64,000 nucleotides of DNA from Massilia solisilvae. Its GTDB lineage: Bacteria > Pseudomonadota > Gammaproteobacteria > Burkholderiales > Burkholderiaceae_D. Positions within the stretch are counted from its first letter, which is position 1. Each line of letters opens with the position of its first letter. The translations under genes and the position numbers were made by a program. The DNA lies in the NCBI RefSeq assembly GCF_024753215.1, contig NZ_JANUGV010000009.1:1-64000 (forward strand), in the 5' to 3' direction. The notes below the pieces were generated by a model. The model did no database searches, was not told where the DNA came from, and saw nothing but the letters and a program-made list of their open reading frames with translations. Shown in pieces: positions 25,000 through 34,645 of this stretch.

Positions 25000-26853
25000 A
25001 TGCGATTCCTGCTACGCCCCGCCAACCTGTATGTCGCGCTCACCTACCTGGCGCTGTCGGCGGTGCCGTTCGCGCCGAAACTGTTCGGCGGCGTGGTCGA
25101 GCGTCCCGGGCAGGTGCTCGGCATCGAATTCATCTGCTGGGTCGCGGCCTGGGCCGTGTTCGGACGCCCGGCGCGCTTCCACTGGCTGCTGCTGCCGGCC
25201 TTCCTTGCGCTGCCGGTCGAGGTGTACCTGTTCAAATTCTACGGCAAGGGCATCTCGACCCACCACCTGGGCATCATGTTCGAGACCAGCCCGGTCGAGG
25301 CGATGGAATTCCTGGGGCAGAAGGTCTGGCTGATGCTGGCCGTGCTGGTGGGCGTGCTGGCGTGGTGGGCGAGCAGCTGGCGCGCCGCCTGGGTCACGCG
25401 CGACCTCGACTGGCACGACGGGTCGCGCCCGGTGGTGGCGGCGGTGCTCGCGCTCGGCGCGGCGGTGCTGGGCTACGGCGCGGCATTCGGGGTGGCCCCG
25501 CCGCCGGTGGCGGCGCCGGCGGCATCGGTGCAGGCGTCGGCGCGCACGGCCGCGTTCAAGCCGAATGGTCCGGCGGCCGCCAGCGCCCAGCCGGCCGCCG
25601 CGCCAGCGCCGGGCGCCTCGGCGCCGCTGCCCGCCCTGCCGCACTGGGCCAGGATGCCGTTCGACCGCGAAGCGTTCGCCCAGTCCTGGCCGTTCGGGCT
25701 GGTCGCGCGGGGGCTGGACTTCTACCGCGAGCGGGTTTACCTGGCCGACCTGAACCGGGCCAGCGCCAACTTCCGCTTTGGCGCCCACCCGGCGCAAGCC
25801 GACACCCAGCCGCAACTGGTGGTGCTGGTGATCGGCGAATCGTCGCGCTACGACCGCTGGCGCCTGAACGGCTACGCGCGCGACACCAACCCGCTGCTGG
25901 CGCAAGAGCCCAACCTGGTCATGCTGCCGGACGTGATCACCTCGGTGTCGGCCACGCGCCTGTCGGTCCCGGTCATCATTTCAAGAAAGCCCGCCACCGA
26001 AAGCCTGAAGGATGGCTTCGCCGAAAAATCGATGCTGACCGCGTTCAAGGAGGCCGGCTACAAAACCTTCTGGCTGTCGAACCAGATCTCGTTCGGCAAA
26101 TTCGATACGCCGGTGTCGGTGTTCGCCAAGGAAGCGAACGTGATCGAGTTCCTCAACCTGGGCAGCTACAACGACAAGTCGAGCCTGGACCAAGTGATGC
26201 TCGATCCGTTGAAGAACGCGCTTGCCGACCCGGCGCCGAGGAAGCTGGTGGTGCTGCATACGCTGGGCAGCCACTGGAACTACAGCCACCGCTACCCGGC
26301 CAGCTTCGACAAGTGGCTGCCATCCTTGTGGGGCGTGGACAAGCCGGTGTACACCGACCTGAAGATCAAGCAGCAGCTGAACAACAGCTACGACAGCTCG
26401 ATCCTGTACACCGACTGGTTCCTGTCGCACGTGATCGGCACCATCAAGGCCAGCGGCGCGGCGGCGTCGATGGTGTACGTGGCCGACCACGGCCAGACCC
26501 TGTACGACGGCAGCTGCAAGGTGGCGTTCCACGGCCATAACCACCAGTACGAATTCCATGTGCCGGCCTTCGTCTGGTACTCGGACAGCTACCGCGAGCG
26601 CTTCCCGGACAAGATCGGGCAGCTGCTGCGCCATCGCAGCGCCCACCTGGCCACCGAGAACATGTTCCACACGCTGCTGGACCTGGGCGACATCCGCTAT
26701 CCCAACGACCGGCTGGAGTGGAGCTTCGTGAACAGCCGCTTCAGGCTGCACAAGCGCTACGTGGACAGCTACGGCTGGACCGACTACGACAACGCGGTGA
26801 TCAAGGGCGACTGCCACGAAGTGGTTGCAAGGACGAAGCCGGCGCGCCGCTAG
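25000..26853 (+). CDS. Phosphoethanolamine transferase-like membrane sulfatase-fold enzyme
   Basis: The 617-residue inner-membrane protein has hydrophobic N-terminal segments (about 10-28, 44-56, 62-80, 110-126, 146-165) and a periplasmic sulfatase-fold domain from about 270. Expected metal-site elements are visible: VLVIGESSRYDR (Glu280), the likely nucleophile Thr319 in SVSATRLSVP, VADHGQ, and HGHNHQYEFH. Relatives such as EptA add phosphoethanolamine to lipid A or glycans; the substrate here is not shown. An Ala/Pro-rich stretch (about 167-214) links the two parts, longer than usual. The start at 25000 opens straight into the membrane part. Confidence 0.85.
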   Translation: MRFLLRPANLYVALTYLALSAVPFAPKLFGGVVERPGQVLGIEFICWVAAWAVFGRPARFHWLLLPAFLALPVEVYLFKFYGKGISTHHLGIMFETSPVEAMEFLGQKVWLMLAVLVGVLAWWASSWRAAWVTRDLDWHDGSRPVVAAVLALGAAVLGYGAAFGVAPPPVAAPAASVQASARTAAFKPNGPAAASAQPAAAPAPGASAPLPALPHWARMPFDREAFAQSWPFGLVARGLDFYRERVYLADLNRASANFRFGAHPAQADTQPQLVVLVIGESSRYDRWRLNGYARDTNPLLAQEPNLVMLPDVITSVSATRLSVPVIISRKPATESLKDGFAEKSMLTAFKEAGYKTFWLSNQISFGKFDTPVSVFAKEANVIEFLNLGSYNDKSSLDQVMLDPLKNALADPAPRKLVVLHTLGSHWNYSHRYPASFDKWLPSLWGVDKPVYTDLKIKQQLNNSYDSSILYTDWFLSHVIGTIKASGAAASMVYVADHGQTLYDGSCKVAFHGHNHQYEFHVPAFVWYSDSYRERFPDKIGQLLRHRSAHLATENMFHTLLDLGDIRYPNDRLEWSFVNSRFRLHKRYVDSYGWTDYDNAVIKGDCHEVVARTKPARR

Positions 26854-26871
26854 CGCGCTCACGCCTGGTCT

Positions 26872-26906
26872 GCGTAGCGTGGGCAGGTCTCCTGCCCACG
26901 CCTTCA
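26872..26906. repeat. Palindromic repeat copy R1
   Basis: The core GCGTGGGCAGG-TCT-CCTGCCCACGC (26877-26901) is a perfect 11-bp inverted repeat, followed by TTCAAAC. It matches copies at 49413-49485 and 54358-54469. It lies between two convergent genes, and its right edge supplies the stop codon of the MutS-like gene. Confidence 0.75.
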
Positions 26907-28508
26907 AACGGTGCCCACCATGCCAAGCACCGCCTTGCCCGCCTCCGGCTCGGCCAGGTAGTGCCCCAGCCAGCGCGCGACCCGCGCGGCCTTGTGCTGC
27001 ACAACCGGGTCGAAGCCCTGCGCCGCGAGCAGCGCAATGCCGTTGGTCTCGGCCAGCACGCCGCCTTCCAGCGCCAGCGCCGTGTCCCCGCGCTTGATGC
27101 AGTATGGCTCGAGCCGGTGCGCCAGCAGCGAGGCCAGCTCGAGGTGGTGCGACGCGACCACGACCAGCGCGCGCGCGGCCAGCGTGTCGAGCACCGCGGC
27201 GGCAGCCGACACCGACTCGACGTGATTGGTGCCGCGGAAGATCTCGTCAACCAGGTAGATCGCCCCGTGCGGTACGGACAGCAGTTCGCGCGCGCGCCGC
27301 AGCTCGGCCATGTACAGGCTTTCGCCGCCCAGGAGCGAATCCTCGCCCTGCATGCTGGCGTACACCGGCAGCATCGGCACGCGCGCCCGCCTGGCATAGC
27401 AAAAGCCGAAGGCATTGGCCGCCACGAGGTTCACGCCGAGCGTGCGCAGGAAGGTGCTCTTGCCCACCCCGTTCTGCCCCGAGATGAAGGCGCCGTTGCC
27501 GCCCAGCGCCAGCGACAGCGGCACGGGCGCCGGCAGCAGCGGGTGCAGCGCGCCATCGAGTGCGATCTCGCGGCTGCCACCGGCCCGCGCCCAGCACCAG
27601 TCTTCGCGCACAAGCAAGTGCCGCGCGAGCGCCACATCGGCCTCGAGCGTGGCGCAGCGCAGCAGGCAGTCGCGCAGGAAGGCGCGGTTGTCGAACACCA
27701 GTGCCACGGTCTTGAAATAATGGTTCACGTTGGCGAGCATGAACCAGTCGCGATACCCCTGCGCCCCGGGGATCACCCTGGCCAGCGCCGAGCGCGACAG
27801 GGCACGGCTGATCCGCCCCGTCTGTTCACGCGTGCCCGGAAAGCCGCGCGCGGCAAGGCCCGGGACGTCAGCCAGAAGGGTGCAGGATCGCAGCAGCAGC
27901 CGCAACGCGTGGGTGCTGCGTTCCCATGCCTGCACGCGCTCGTAGTAACGCACCTGCGCCGTGATCAGGACGTACATGACGGCGGCGACGCCCAGCCACG
28001 CGAGCGGCGACAGCGCCAGCGCCGCCAGGCTGGCCACCAGGCCCAGCGGCAGCGGCCAGGTGCGCCCGGCCCAGCGCGGGATCGCCGGCCGCTCGCCCTC
28101 GAACAGCAGTTCGGCCACCTCGGTTTCGGCGGCGCGCTGCGAACGCATGCGGCGGTGGATGTCCTGCAGCGCGGCCGGGTCGCGCATCAGTGCCTCGACG
28201 CGCTCGCGCTGCGCTTGCCGGGCGTCGTCCGTCGCGCCTGCTCGCAGCCGCCGGTACAGTTCCTGGCGGCCGAAGATGCTCGCCTCGCCCGACAGCTCGC
28301 CCAGGTAGCGCTCGAGCAGCAGGTCGTTCCAGGTCTGGTCGTCCAGCGATGGCGCGCCGCCTGCCCGCATGACGCGGTGCAGCTGCGCGACGTCGCTGGG
28401 AGCGAAGGGATAGTCGATCGGTTCCGGCTCGGGAATCGTGGCCACGGCACGCGCGTACGCGAACAGGTGGCGGGCAAGGCCGGCAAGGCCGGTCAGGGTT
28501 TGGCTCAT
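26904..28508 (-). CDS. MutS-like ATPase with membrane segments
   Basis: The 534-residue protein has a MutS-type ATPase domain at its C-terminus: Walker A GQNGVGKST (344-352) and Walker B AIYLVDEIFRGTNHVES (from 416), with ASHHLELA downstream. It lacks the mismatch-recognition domain. Instead it has a strongly hydrophobic region (about 153-185) able to span the membrane twice, so a role in ordinary mismatch repair is unlikely. The start at 28508 has AAGG at good spacing. Its promoter is divergent from the sigma-54-driven efflux operon. Function unknown beyond the ATPase fold. Confidence 0.8.
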   Translation of the reverse strand: MSQTLTGLAGLARHLFAYARAVATIPEPEPIDYPFAPSDVAQLHRVMRAGGAPSLDDQTWNDLLLERYLGELSGEASIFGRQELYRRLRAGATDDARQAQRERVEALMRDPAALQDIHRRMRSQRAAETEVAELLFEGERPAIPRWAGRTWPLPLGLVASLAALALSPLAWLGVAAVMYVLITAQVRYYERVQAWERSTHALRLLLRSCTLLADVPGLAARGFPGTREQTGRISRALSRSALARVIPGAQGYRDWFMLANVNHYFKTVALVFDNRAFLRDCLLRCATLEADVALARHLLVREDWCWARAGGSREIALDGALHPLLPAPVPLSLALGGNGAFISGQNGVGKSTFLRTLGVNLVAANAFGFCYARRARVPMLPVYASMQGEDSLLGGESLYMAELRRARELLSVPHGAIYLVDEIFRGTNHVESVSAAAAVLDTLAARALVVVASHHLELASLLAHRLEPYCIKRGDTALALEGGVLAETNGIALLAAQGFDPVVQHKAARVARWLGHYLAEPEAGKAVLGMVGTV

Positions 28509-28551
28509 CTCGCCTTTCGGTGGTAGGGCGCATGCCCCGGCATGCGTTGCC

Positions 28552-28581
28552 ATCATATAAAGCCTGCTCGTGAATATTCAA
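28552..28581 (-). promoter_or_regulatory. Promoter of the MutS-like gene
   Basis: On the minus strand -10 TATGAT (28552-28557) lies 18 bp from -35 TTGAAT (28576-28581). A CGCATGC-CCCG-GCATGCG hairpin (28529-28546) falls at the start of the predicted leader. Confidence 0.5.
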
Positions 28582-28593
28582 GCGTGGCGGCAC

Positions 28594-28639
28594 TGTCCGC
28601 GCGAGTGTCCGTCCGCACGCTGTCCGGACGCCGCGGACA
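28594..28639 (+). promoter_or_regulatory. Possible activator sites upstream of sigma-54 promoter
   Basis: TGTCCG occurs at 28594-28599, 28606-28611 and 28621-28626, and CGGACA at 28634-28639. The last two form an inverted repeat TGTCCG-N7-CGGACA. They lie roughly 60-110 bp upstream of the expected start, a usual place for enhancer sites of sigma-54 activators. Assignment to the regulator at 33311 is an inference. Confidence 0.45.
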
Positions 28640-28674
28640 CACCACCATTCCTTTCAAATCAATCACTTAGCACA

Positions 28675-28690
28675 TGGCACACTTCGTGCA
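28675..28690 (+). promoter_or_regulatory. Sigma-54 promoter of the efflux operon
   Basis: TGGCAC-ACTTC-GTGCA matches the -24/-12 consensus (TGGCAC-N5-TTGCA) with one change. The GG and GC dinucleotides are exactly 10 bp apart, as required. It lies about 35 bp upstream of the adaptor gene. The same cluster encodes a sigma-54-dependent response regulator, which makes the call stronger. Confidence 0.75.
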
Positions 28691-28723
28691 ACAGCAATCG
28701 CGGTCAATACAAAAGGCAAAGCC

Positions 28724-29992
28724 ATGATTCGCGATACTTCAGCCCAGGACGCCGTGATCGCCTCGCATCCGGCGAGCAAATTCAAGAAACGCGCTTTCGT
28801 CATCGGCGGCGCGATCGCCCTCGCCGCTGTCGGCGCCATGCTGCTGTCGGCCTACCGCAGCAGCGACGAAACGGTGAACGCCGCACGCATTCGCATCGCC
28901 GAAGTGGGGCGCGGCACGCTGGTGCGCGACGCCGCCGTCAATGGCCGGGTCGTGGCCGCGGTCAGCCCCACCCTGTTCTCGACCGCCTCCGCCACGGTGT
29001 CGCTCAAGGTACAGGCAGGCGACACGGTCAAGAAGGGCCAGGTACTGGCCGTGCTCACCTCGCCCGACCTGGCCGACGCCCTCAAGCGCGAACAGACCGC
29101 CTACGAGCAGCTGCAGGCCGAGGTGGCGCGCCAGGAGATCCTGTCGCGCAAGCAGAAGCTGCTGGCACAAAAGGAAGCGGACACCGCCGAGATCGAGCGC
29201 CTGTCGGCGCAGCGCACGCTCGAGCGCTACCAGTCGGTGGCCAACGAGGGCGTGATCGCCAAGATCGACTACCAGAAGGCCAAGGACGCGCTCAACTCGG
29301 CCGAGATCCGCGCCCGCCACGCCGCCTCCGCCGCCGCGCTGGAAAAGGACGACGTGGCGCTCGCGCTCAAGACCAAGACCAGCCAGCTGCAGACGCAGAA
29401 GCTGTCGCTGGCCGAGGCCCAGCGCCGCGTGGACGAGCTGACCGTGCGCGCGCCGGTGGACGGCTTCATCGGCACGCTCAACGTACAGGACCGCGCCGTG
29501 GTGCCGGCCAACGCGCCGCTCATGACGCTGGTGGACCTGTCGCGGCTGGAAGTGGAGGTCGAGGTGCCCGAGACCTTCGCCGCCGACCTTGGCATTGGCA
29601 TGAACGCCGAGATCACCATCGGGAACGCCACCGTGAAGGGCAAGCTGTCGGCGCTCTCGCCCGAGGTGGTCAAGAACATCGTGCTGGCGCGCGTGCGCTT
29701 CGAGGGCAAGCAGCCCGAGGGCCTGCGCCAGAGCCAGCGCGTGAGCGCGCGCCTCCTGATCGAGGAAAAACCGAACGTGGTGATGGTGGCGCGCGGCCCG
29801 TTCGTGGAAAGCGAAGGCGGGCGCTTCGCCTATCTCGTCAAGGACGGCATCGCGGTGAGGACGCCGGTGCAGATCGGCGCGACCTCGATCTCGTCGGTCG
29901 AGATCCTGTCCGGCGCCAGGCCGGGCGACAAGATCGTCATCTCCGGCACCGACACCTTCAAGAACGCCCAACGTGTGGCCATCAACAACTAA
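28724..29992 (+). CDS. Periplasmic adaptor of ABC efflux system (MacA/HlyD type)
   Basis: The 422-residue membrane-fusion protein has one N-terminal anchor (about residues 22-43), a biotinyl-lipoyl half motif (SLKVQAGDTVKKGQVLAVLT), and a long alpha-helical hairpin (about 120-230). A second lipoyl half (LTVRAPVDGFIGTLNV) and beta-barrel domains follow. It would bridge the permeases to an outer-membrane TolC-like channel, which is not encoded here. It is the first gene of a six-gene unit and lies 35 bp after the sigma-54 promoter. Confidence 0.9.
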   Translation: MIRDTSAQDAVIASHPASKFKKRAFVIGGAIALAAVGAMLLSAYRSSDETVNAARIRIAEVGRGTLVRDAAVNGRVVAAVSPTLFSTASATVSLKVQAGDTVKKGQVLAVLTSPDLADALKREQTAYEQLQAEVARQEILSRKQKLLAQKEADTAEIERLSAQRTLERYQSVANEGVIAKIDYQKAKDALNSAEIRARHAASAAALEKDDVALALKTKTSQLQTQKLSLAEAQRRVDELTVRAPVDGFIGTLNVQDRAVVPANAPLMTLVDLSRLEVEVEVPETFAADLGIGMNAEITIGNATVKGKLSALSPEVVKNIVLARVRFEGKQPEGLRQSQRVSARLLIEEKPNVVMVARGPFVESEGGRFAYLVKDGIAVRTPVQIGATSISSVEILSGARPGDKIVISGTDTFKNAQRVAINN

Positions 29993-30017
29993 CCGAAAAC
30001 GACACAAGGAGTCCACC

Positions 30018-30710
<693 letters not shown>

Positions 30711-30720
30711 GGAGCTGACC

Positions 30721-32037
30721 ATGTTCGGCTACTACTTCAAGCTTGGCGTGAAGAGCCTGCGCCGCAACCCGGCGCTGACCGCGCTGATGGTGCTCACGCT
30801 CGCGGTGGGCGTGGCGGCGTCGATGTCCACCCTCACGATCCTGCACATGATGTCGGGGAACCCGATCCCGCACAAGAGCGACCGGCTGCTGGTGCCGGTG
30901 CTCGACGTCGGCCCGAAGGAAGGCTACACCCCGGGCTCGCCGCCGGACGACGTGCAGGCCACCTACCCGGACGTGAAGAACCTGCTGTCTGCTCCGGTGG
31001 GCGTGCGCCGCACCGCTATGTACGGGATCAACCTTGCGGTGGAACCGGCGCGCACCGACCTGCCCGCGTTCCAGCAGCAGGGACTGGCGCCCACCCACGA
31101 CTTCTTCGCCATGTTCGAGGTGCCGTTCAAGTACGGCCAGGCCTGGACCGAAGCCGAGGATAAGGCTGGCGCCGACGTAGTCGTGCTGTCCACCGACCTG
31201 GCCGAGCGCCTGTTCGGCAAGACCAACCCGGTCGGCAAGCAGGTGCGCATGAGCGGTTATTCGTACCAGGTGGTGGGCGTGGCCGACCATTGGAAGCCGC
31301 TGCCGCGCTACTACCACATCATCTCCGGCAACGGCGAGTACGGCGACGAGGAAGCGTTCTTCCTGCCGTTTTCCACCGCGATCCGCCACGAAATGGGCCA
31401 CGCCGGCAGCATGAGCTGCAACGTGCGCAACGCAAAACCCGGCTTTGCCGGCCGCCTGGAAGGCGACTGCACCTGGCTCCAGTTCTGGTTCGAGACGGCG
31501 TCGCCCGGCGACCGCGTCGACGTGCAGTCCTACCTGGACAGCTACGTGAAGGAACAGCACCGCCTGGGCCGCATGGAGCGCAACCAGCCGGCCAAGCTGT
31601 ACAACGTGATGGAATGGCTGGAAGAGCGCAAGGTGGTGGGCAGCGACGAGAAGCTGTCGGTGTGGCTGGCCTTCGGCTTCCTGGCGCTGTGCCTGGTGAA
31701 CACGATCGGCCTGCTGCTGGCCAAGTTCTCGGTGCGCGCGCCGGAAGTGGGCATCCGCCGCGCGCTGGGCGCATCGCGGCGCGAGATCTTCAGCCAGTTC
31801 CTGGTCGAGACCGCGGTGGTCGGCCTGGTCGGCGGCACGCTCGGCCTGTTGCTGTCGTACGGCGCGCTTGCGCTGATGGGGCTGTCCACGCCGTCGATGA
31901 AGAACCTGGCGCACATGGACCTGGAGATGCTGGCATTGACCTTCGTGCTGTCGATCGCCGCGGCGGTCGTGGCGGGCCTCTTGCCGACCTGGCGCGCCTG
32001 CCAGGTGACCCCGGCGCTGCAACTCAAATCCCAATAA
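30721..32037 (+). CDS. ABC permease, MacB/FtsX family (first)
   Basis: The 438-residue permease has an N-terminal transmembrane helix (about 18-42), a large periplasmic MacB-type domain, and three C-terminal helices with the FtsX motif EVGIRRALGASRREIFSQFL. The periplasmic domain contains HEMGH by chance; nothing else suggests protease activity. It differs from the next permease, so the transporter is probably a heterodimer. Confidence 0.92.
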   Translation: MFGYYFKLGVKSLRRNPALTALMVLTLAVGVAASMSTLTILHMMSGNPIPHKSDRLLVPVLDVGPKEGYTPGSPPDDVQATYPDVKNLLSAPVGVRRTAMYGINLAVEPARTDLPAFQQQGLAPTHDFFAMFEVPFKYGQAWTEAEDKAGADVVVLSTDLAERLFGKTNPVGKQVRMSGYSYQVVGVADHWKPLPRYYHIISGNGEYGDEEAFFLPFSTAIRHEMGHAGSMSCNVRNAKPGFAGRLEGDCTWLQFWFETASPGDRVDVQSYLDSYVKEQHRLGRMERNQPAKLYNVMEWLEERKVVGSDEKLSVWLAFGFLALCLVNTIGLLLAKFSVRAPEVGIRRALGASRREIFSQFLVETAVVGLVGGTLGLLLSYGALALMGLSTPSMKNLAHMDLEMLALTFVLSIAAAVVAGLLPTWRACQVTPALQLKSQ

Positions 32038-32047
32038 GGAAGCCGAC

Positions 32048-33280
32048 ATGGAAATCCGTCCCATCCTCTCTGCGCTCATGCGCAACAAGACCGGTCCCGT
32101 CCTGGTGGCGATCCAGGTCGCGCTGTCGATGGCGATCCTGGCCAATGCCCTGCATGTGGTGAACCTGCGCCAGCAGATCAGCGTGCGCCCGAGCGGCGTC
32201 GAAGACGAGCAGTCGGTGGTCACGATGCGCGTGCGTAACCTCGACAAGCGCGGGCCCGAAGAGATCATCGCCAACCGCGAGCGCGAGCTGGCCACGCTGC
32301 GCGCCGTGCGCGGCGTGATCAGCGTGGCCGAAGTGAACCAGGTGCCGCTCACGCGCAGCGGCAACAGCAATACCTTCGGCGGCAGCCGCAGCCAGCTGCA
32401 GGCAACCGGCTCCGCTGCCGCCTACGACACGTCCGGGGGGCTGATCAAGACCTGGGGCCTGAAGCTGGTCGAAGGCCGCGACTTCACCCCCGATGAATAC
32501 ATGAACTTCGACCCGAACAAGGACACCGAGGGCCCGCACATCGTCATCATCACCTCGGCGATGGCGAAAAAGCTGTTCCCCGACGGGCACGCGGTCGGCA
32601 AGATGATTTACAACGGCACCGGCGAGAGCGCGTTCGAGATGCGCGTGGTGGGCGTGGTCGAGCGGCTGCAGACGCCATGGGCGCAGACCGACGACACGGT
32701 CGAGTACTCCGAGATCCGGCCACTGCGCTTCGTCGGCTCCAACTCGGCGATGTACAGCATGCGCGTCGAACCCGGCCAGGCCGACCGCGTGATGCGCGAG
32801 GCCGAGGAAGCGCTGCGGCGCGGCTCGGCGGTCCCCAAGATCATCGACAGCAAGCAGCTGTCGGCAGAGCGCCGCGACTGCTACCGCGGCGACCGCACCC
32901 TGTCGTGGATGCTGATCACGGTGTGCGCCCTGCTGCTGCTGGTCACCGTCAGCGGCATCGTCGGCATGGCCAGCCTGTGGGTCACGCAGCGCCGCAAGCA
33001 GATCGGGGTGCGCCGCGCGCTGGGCGCGCGCCGAGTGGACATCCTGCGCTACTTCATCACCGAGAACCTGATGATCACCAGCGCCGGGGTGGTGGCCGGG
33101 GTGCTGCTGGCGATCGGCCTGAACAACCTGATGGTCACCAAGCTGGAGATGGCGCGCCTGCCGCTCGGCTACCTGCTGGCCGGCTGGGGCCTGTTCTGGG
33201 CGCTCGGGATCGCGGCCGTGTACGGGCCGGCCTGGCGCGCCGCGTCGATCTCGCCGGCGATGGCCACGCGCACCGCGTAA
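32048..33280 (+). CDS. ABC permease, MacB/FtsX family (second)
   Basis: The 410-residue permease has the same layout as its neighbour: one N-terminal helix, a MacB-type periplasmic domain, and three C-terminal helices with QIGVRRALGARRVDILRYF. Two different permeases with one ATPase and one adaptor is a pattern seen in several MacAB-like systems of unknown substrate. The spacing of 10 bp to the first permease indicates one transcript. Confidence 0.92.
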   Translation: MEIRPILSALMRNKTGPVLVAIQVALSMAILANALHVVNLRQQISVRPSGVEDEQSVVTMRVRNLDKRGPEEIIANRERELATLRAVRGVISVAEVNQVPLTRSGNSNTFGGSRSQLQATGSAAAYDTSGGLIKTWGLKLVEGRDFTPDEYMNFDPNKDTEGPHIVIITSAMAKKLFPDGHAVGKMIYNGTGESAFEMRVVGVVERLQTPWAQTDDTVEYSEIRPLRFVGSNSAMYSMRVEPGQADRVMREAEEALRRGSAVPKIIDSKQLSAERRDCYRGDRTLSWMLITVCALLLLVTVSGIVGMASLWVTQRRKQIGVRRALGARRVDILRYFITENLMITSAGVVAGVLLAIGLNNLMVTKLEMARLPLGYLLAGWGLFWALGIAAVYGPAWRAASISPAMATRTA

Positions 33281-33310
33281 GCTCGTCTTTACGATGGTAT
33301 GCTAGCGGCC

Positions 33311-34645
33311 ATGCCCACCGTACTGATCATCGACGACAACGCGGCGGTCGCGATCGCGCTGGAAGTGCTGTTCTCCCTGCACGACATCGCGGCCCTGCGC
33401 GCGGCCTCGCCCGAGGAAGGGCTGGCGTTGCTCGACCGCGAGCCGGTCGACCTGGTCATCCAGGACATGAACTTTTCGGCCGACACCACCTCGGGCGAAG
33501 AAGGCACTGCGCTGTTTCGCGAGATCCGCCGGCGCCACCCCGACCTGCCGGTGATCCTGCTGACCGCGTGGACCCACCTGGACGCGGCGGTGGAGCTGGT
33601 CAAGTCCGGCGCGGCCGACTACCTGTCCAAACCGTGGAACGACGACCGGCTGCTGGCCACCGTCACCAACCTGGTCGAGCTGTCGCAGGCCAACCGCGCG
33701 CTGCGCCAGCGCCTGCAGCAGGAACGGCGCGCGCGGCGCGAGCTGGAGCAAGGCTTCGACCTGCGCGGCATGGTCTGGGCCGACCCGGCCACCGAGCGCG
33801 TACTGCACCTGGCCTGCCAGGTCGCGCGCTCGGACGTGCCGGTGCTGGTCACCGGACCGAACGGCACCGGCAAGGAACGCATCGCCGAGATCATCCAGGC
33901 CAACTCGCCGGTCGCCGGCGGCCCCTTCGTGGTGCTCAACTGCGGCGCCCTGCCCGCCGAACTGATCGAGGCCGAGCTGTTCGGCGCCGAGGCCGGCGCC
34001 TACACCGGCGCGTCCAAGGCGCGCGAGGGCAAGTTCGAGGCGGCCGACGGCGGCACCCTGTTCCTGGACGAGATCGGCAACCTGCCGCCGGCCGGGCAGA
34101 TGAAGCTCTTGCGTGTGCTCGAGACCGGGCGCTTCGAGCGGCTGGGATCGAACCGCGAACGCCAGGTCAAGGTGCGCGTGATCAGCGCCACCAACGCCGA
34201 CCTGCAGGCGATGATCCGGGCCGGCACCTTTCGCGAAGACCTGTATTACCGCCTGAACGTGATCGAGCTGCGCATCCCGCCGCTGGCATCGCGCCCGGCC
34301 GACATCGTGCCGCTGGCGCACAGCTTCCTTGCCAGCGGCAAGACCCTGCACCCGGGCGCCGAGGCGGCCCTGCAGGCCCACGCCTGGCCGGGCAACGTGC
34401 GCGAACTGAAGAACGTGATGGCGCGCGCCAGCCTGCTCGCGCGCGGCGACGTGATCAAGGCCGAAGACCTGGGCTTGCCGCCGGTGCCGGCGGCAAGCGC
34501 CGACAACGAACCTGACCGTGACGCGATTGCGCAGGCGCTGGCGCGCGCGGGCGGCGTGGTGGCGCAAGCCGCCGCCGAGCTGGGCCTGTCGCGCCAGTCT
34601 CTGTACCGGCGCATGGAACGCCTGGGCATCGCCCGCGCCACATGA
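33311..34645 (+). CDS. Sigma-54-dependent response regulator (NtrC family)
   Basis: The 444-residue regulator has a receiver domain (Asp8, Asp9, phosphoacceptor Asp52, Lys107), an AAA+ domain (Walker A GPNGTGKE at 182-189, Walker B LFLDEIG near 250), and a C-terminal Fis-type helix-turn-helix. The sigma-54 contact loop reads GAYTGA instead of GAFTGA, a tolerated change. Position 33311 is chosen over 33299 because MPTVLIIDDN is the normal receiver start. No strong ribosome-binding site precedes either. It overlaps the kinase gene by 4 bp and is the likely activator of the promoter at 28675. Confidence 0.93.
   Translation: MPTVLIIDDNAAVAIALEVLFSLHDIAALRAASPEEGLALLDREPVDLVIQDMNFSADTTSGEEGTALFREIRRRHPDLPVILLTAWTHLDAAVELVKSGAADYLSKPWNDDRLLATVTNLVELSQANRALRQRLQQERRARRELEQGFDLRGMVWADPATERVLHLACQVARSDVPVLVTGPNGTGKERIAEIIQANSPVAGGPFVVLNCGALPAELIEAELFGAEAGAYTGASKAREGKFEAADGGTLFLDEIGNLPPAGQMKLLRVLETGRFERLGSNRERQVKVRVISATNADLQAMIRAGTFREDLYYRLNVIELRIPPLASRPADIVPLAHSFLASGKTLHPGAEAALQAHAWPGNVRELKNVMARASLLARGDVIKAEDLGLPPVPAASADNEPDRDAIAQALARAGGVVAQAAAELGLSRQSLYRRMERLGIARAT

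Noticed and set aside
31384..31398. HEMGH in the first FtsX-type permease as a zinc protease site
   Set aside because: It lies in a MacB-type periplasmic domain with no third ligand or protease fold; most likely a chance match.
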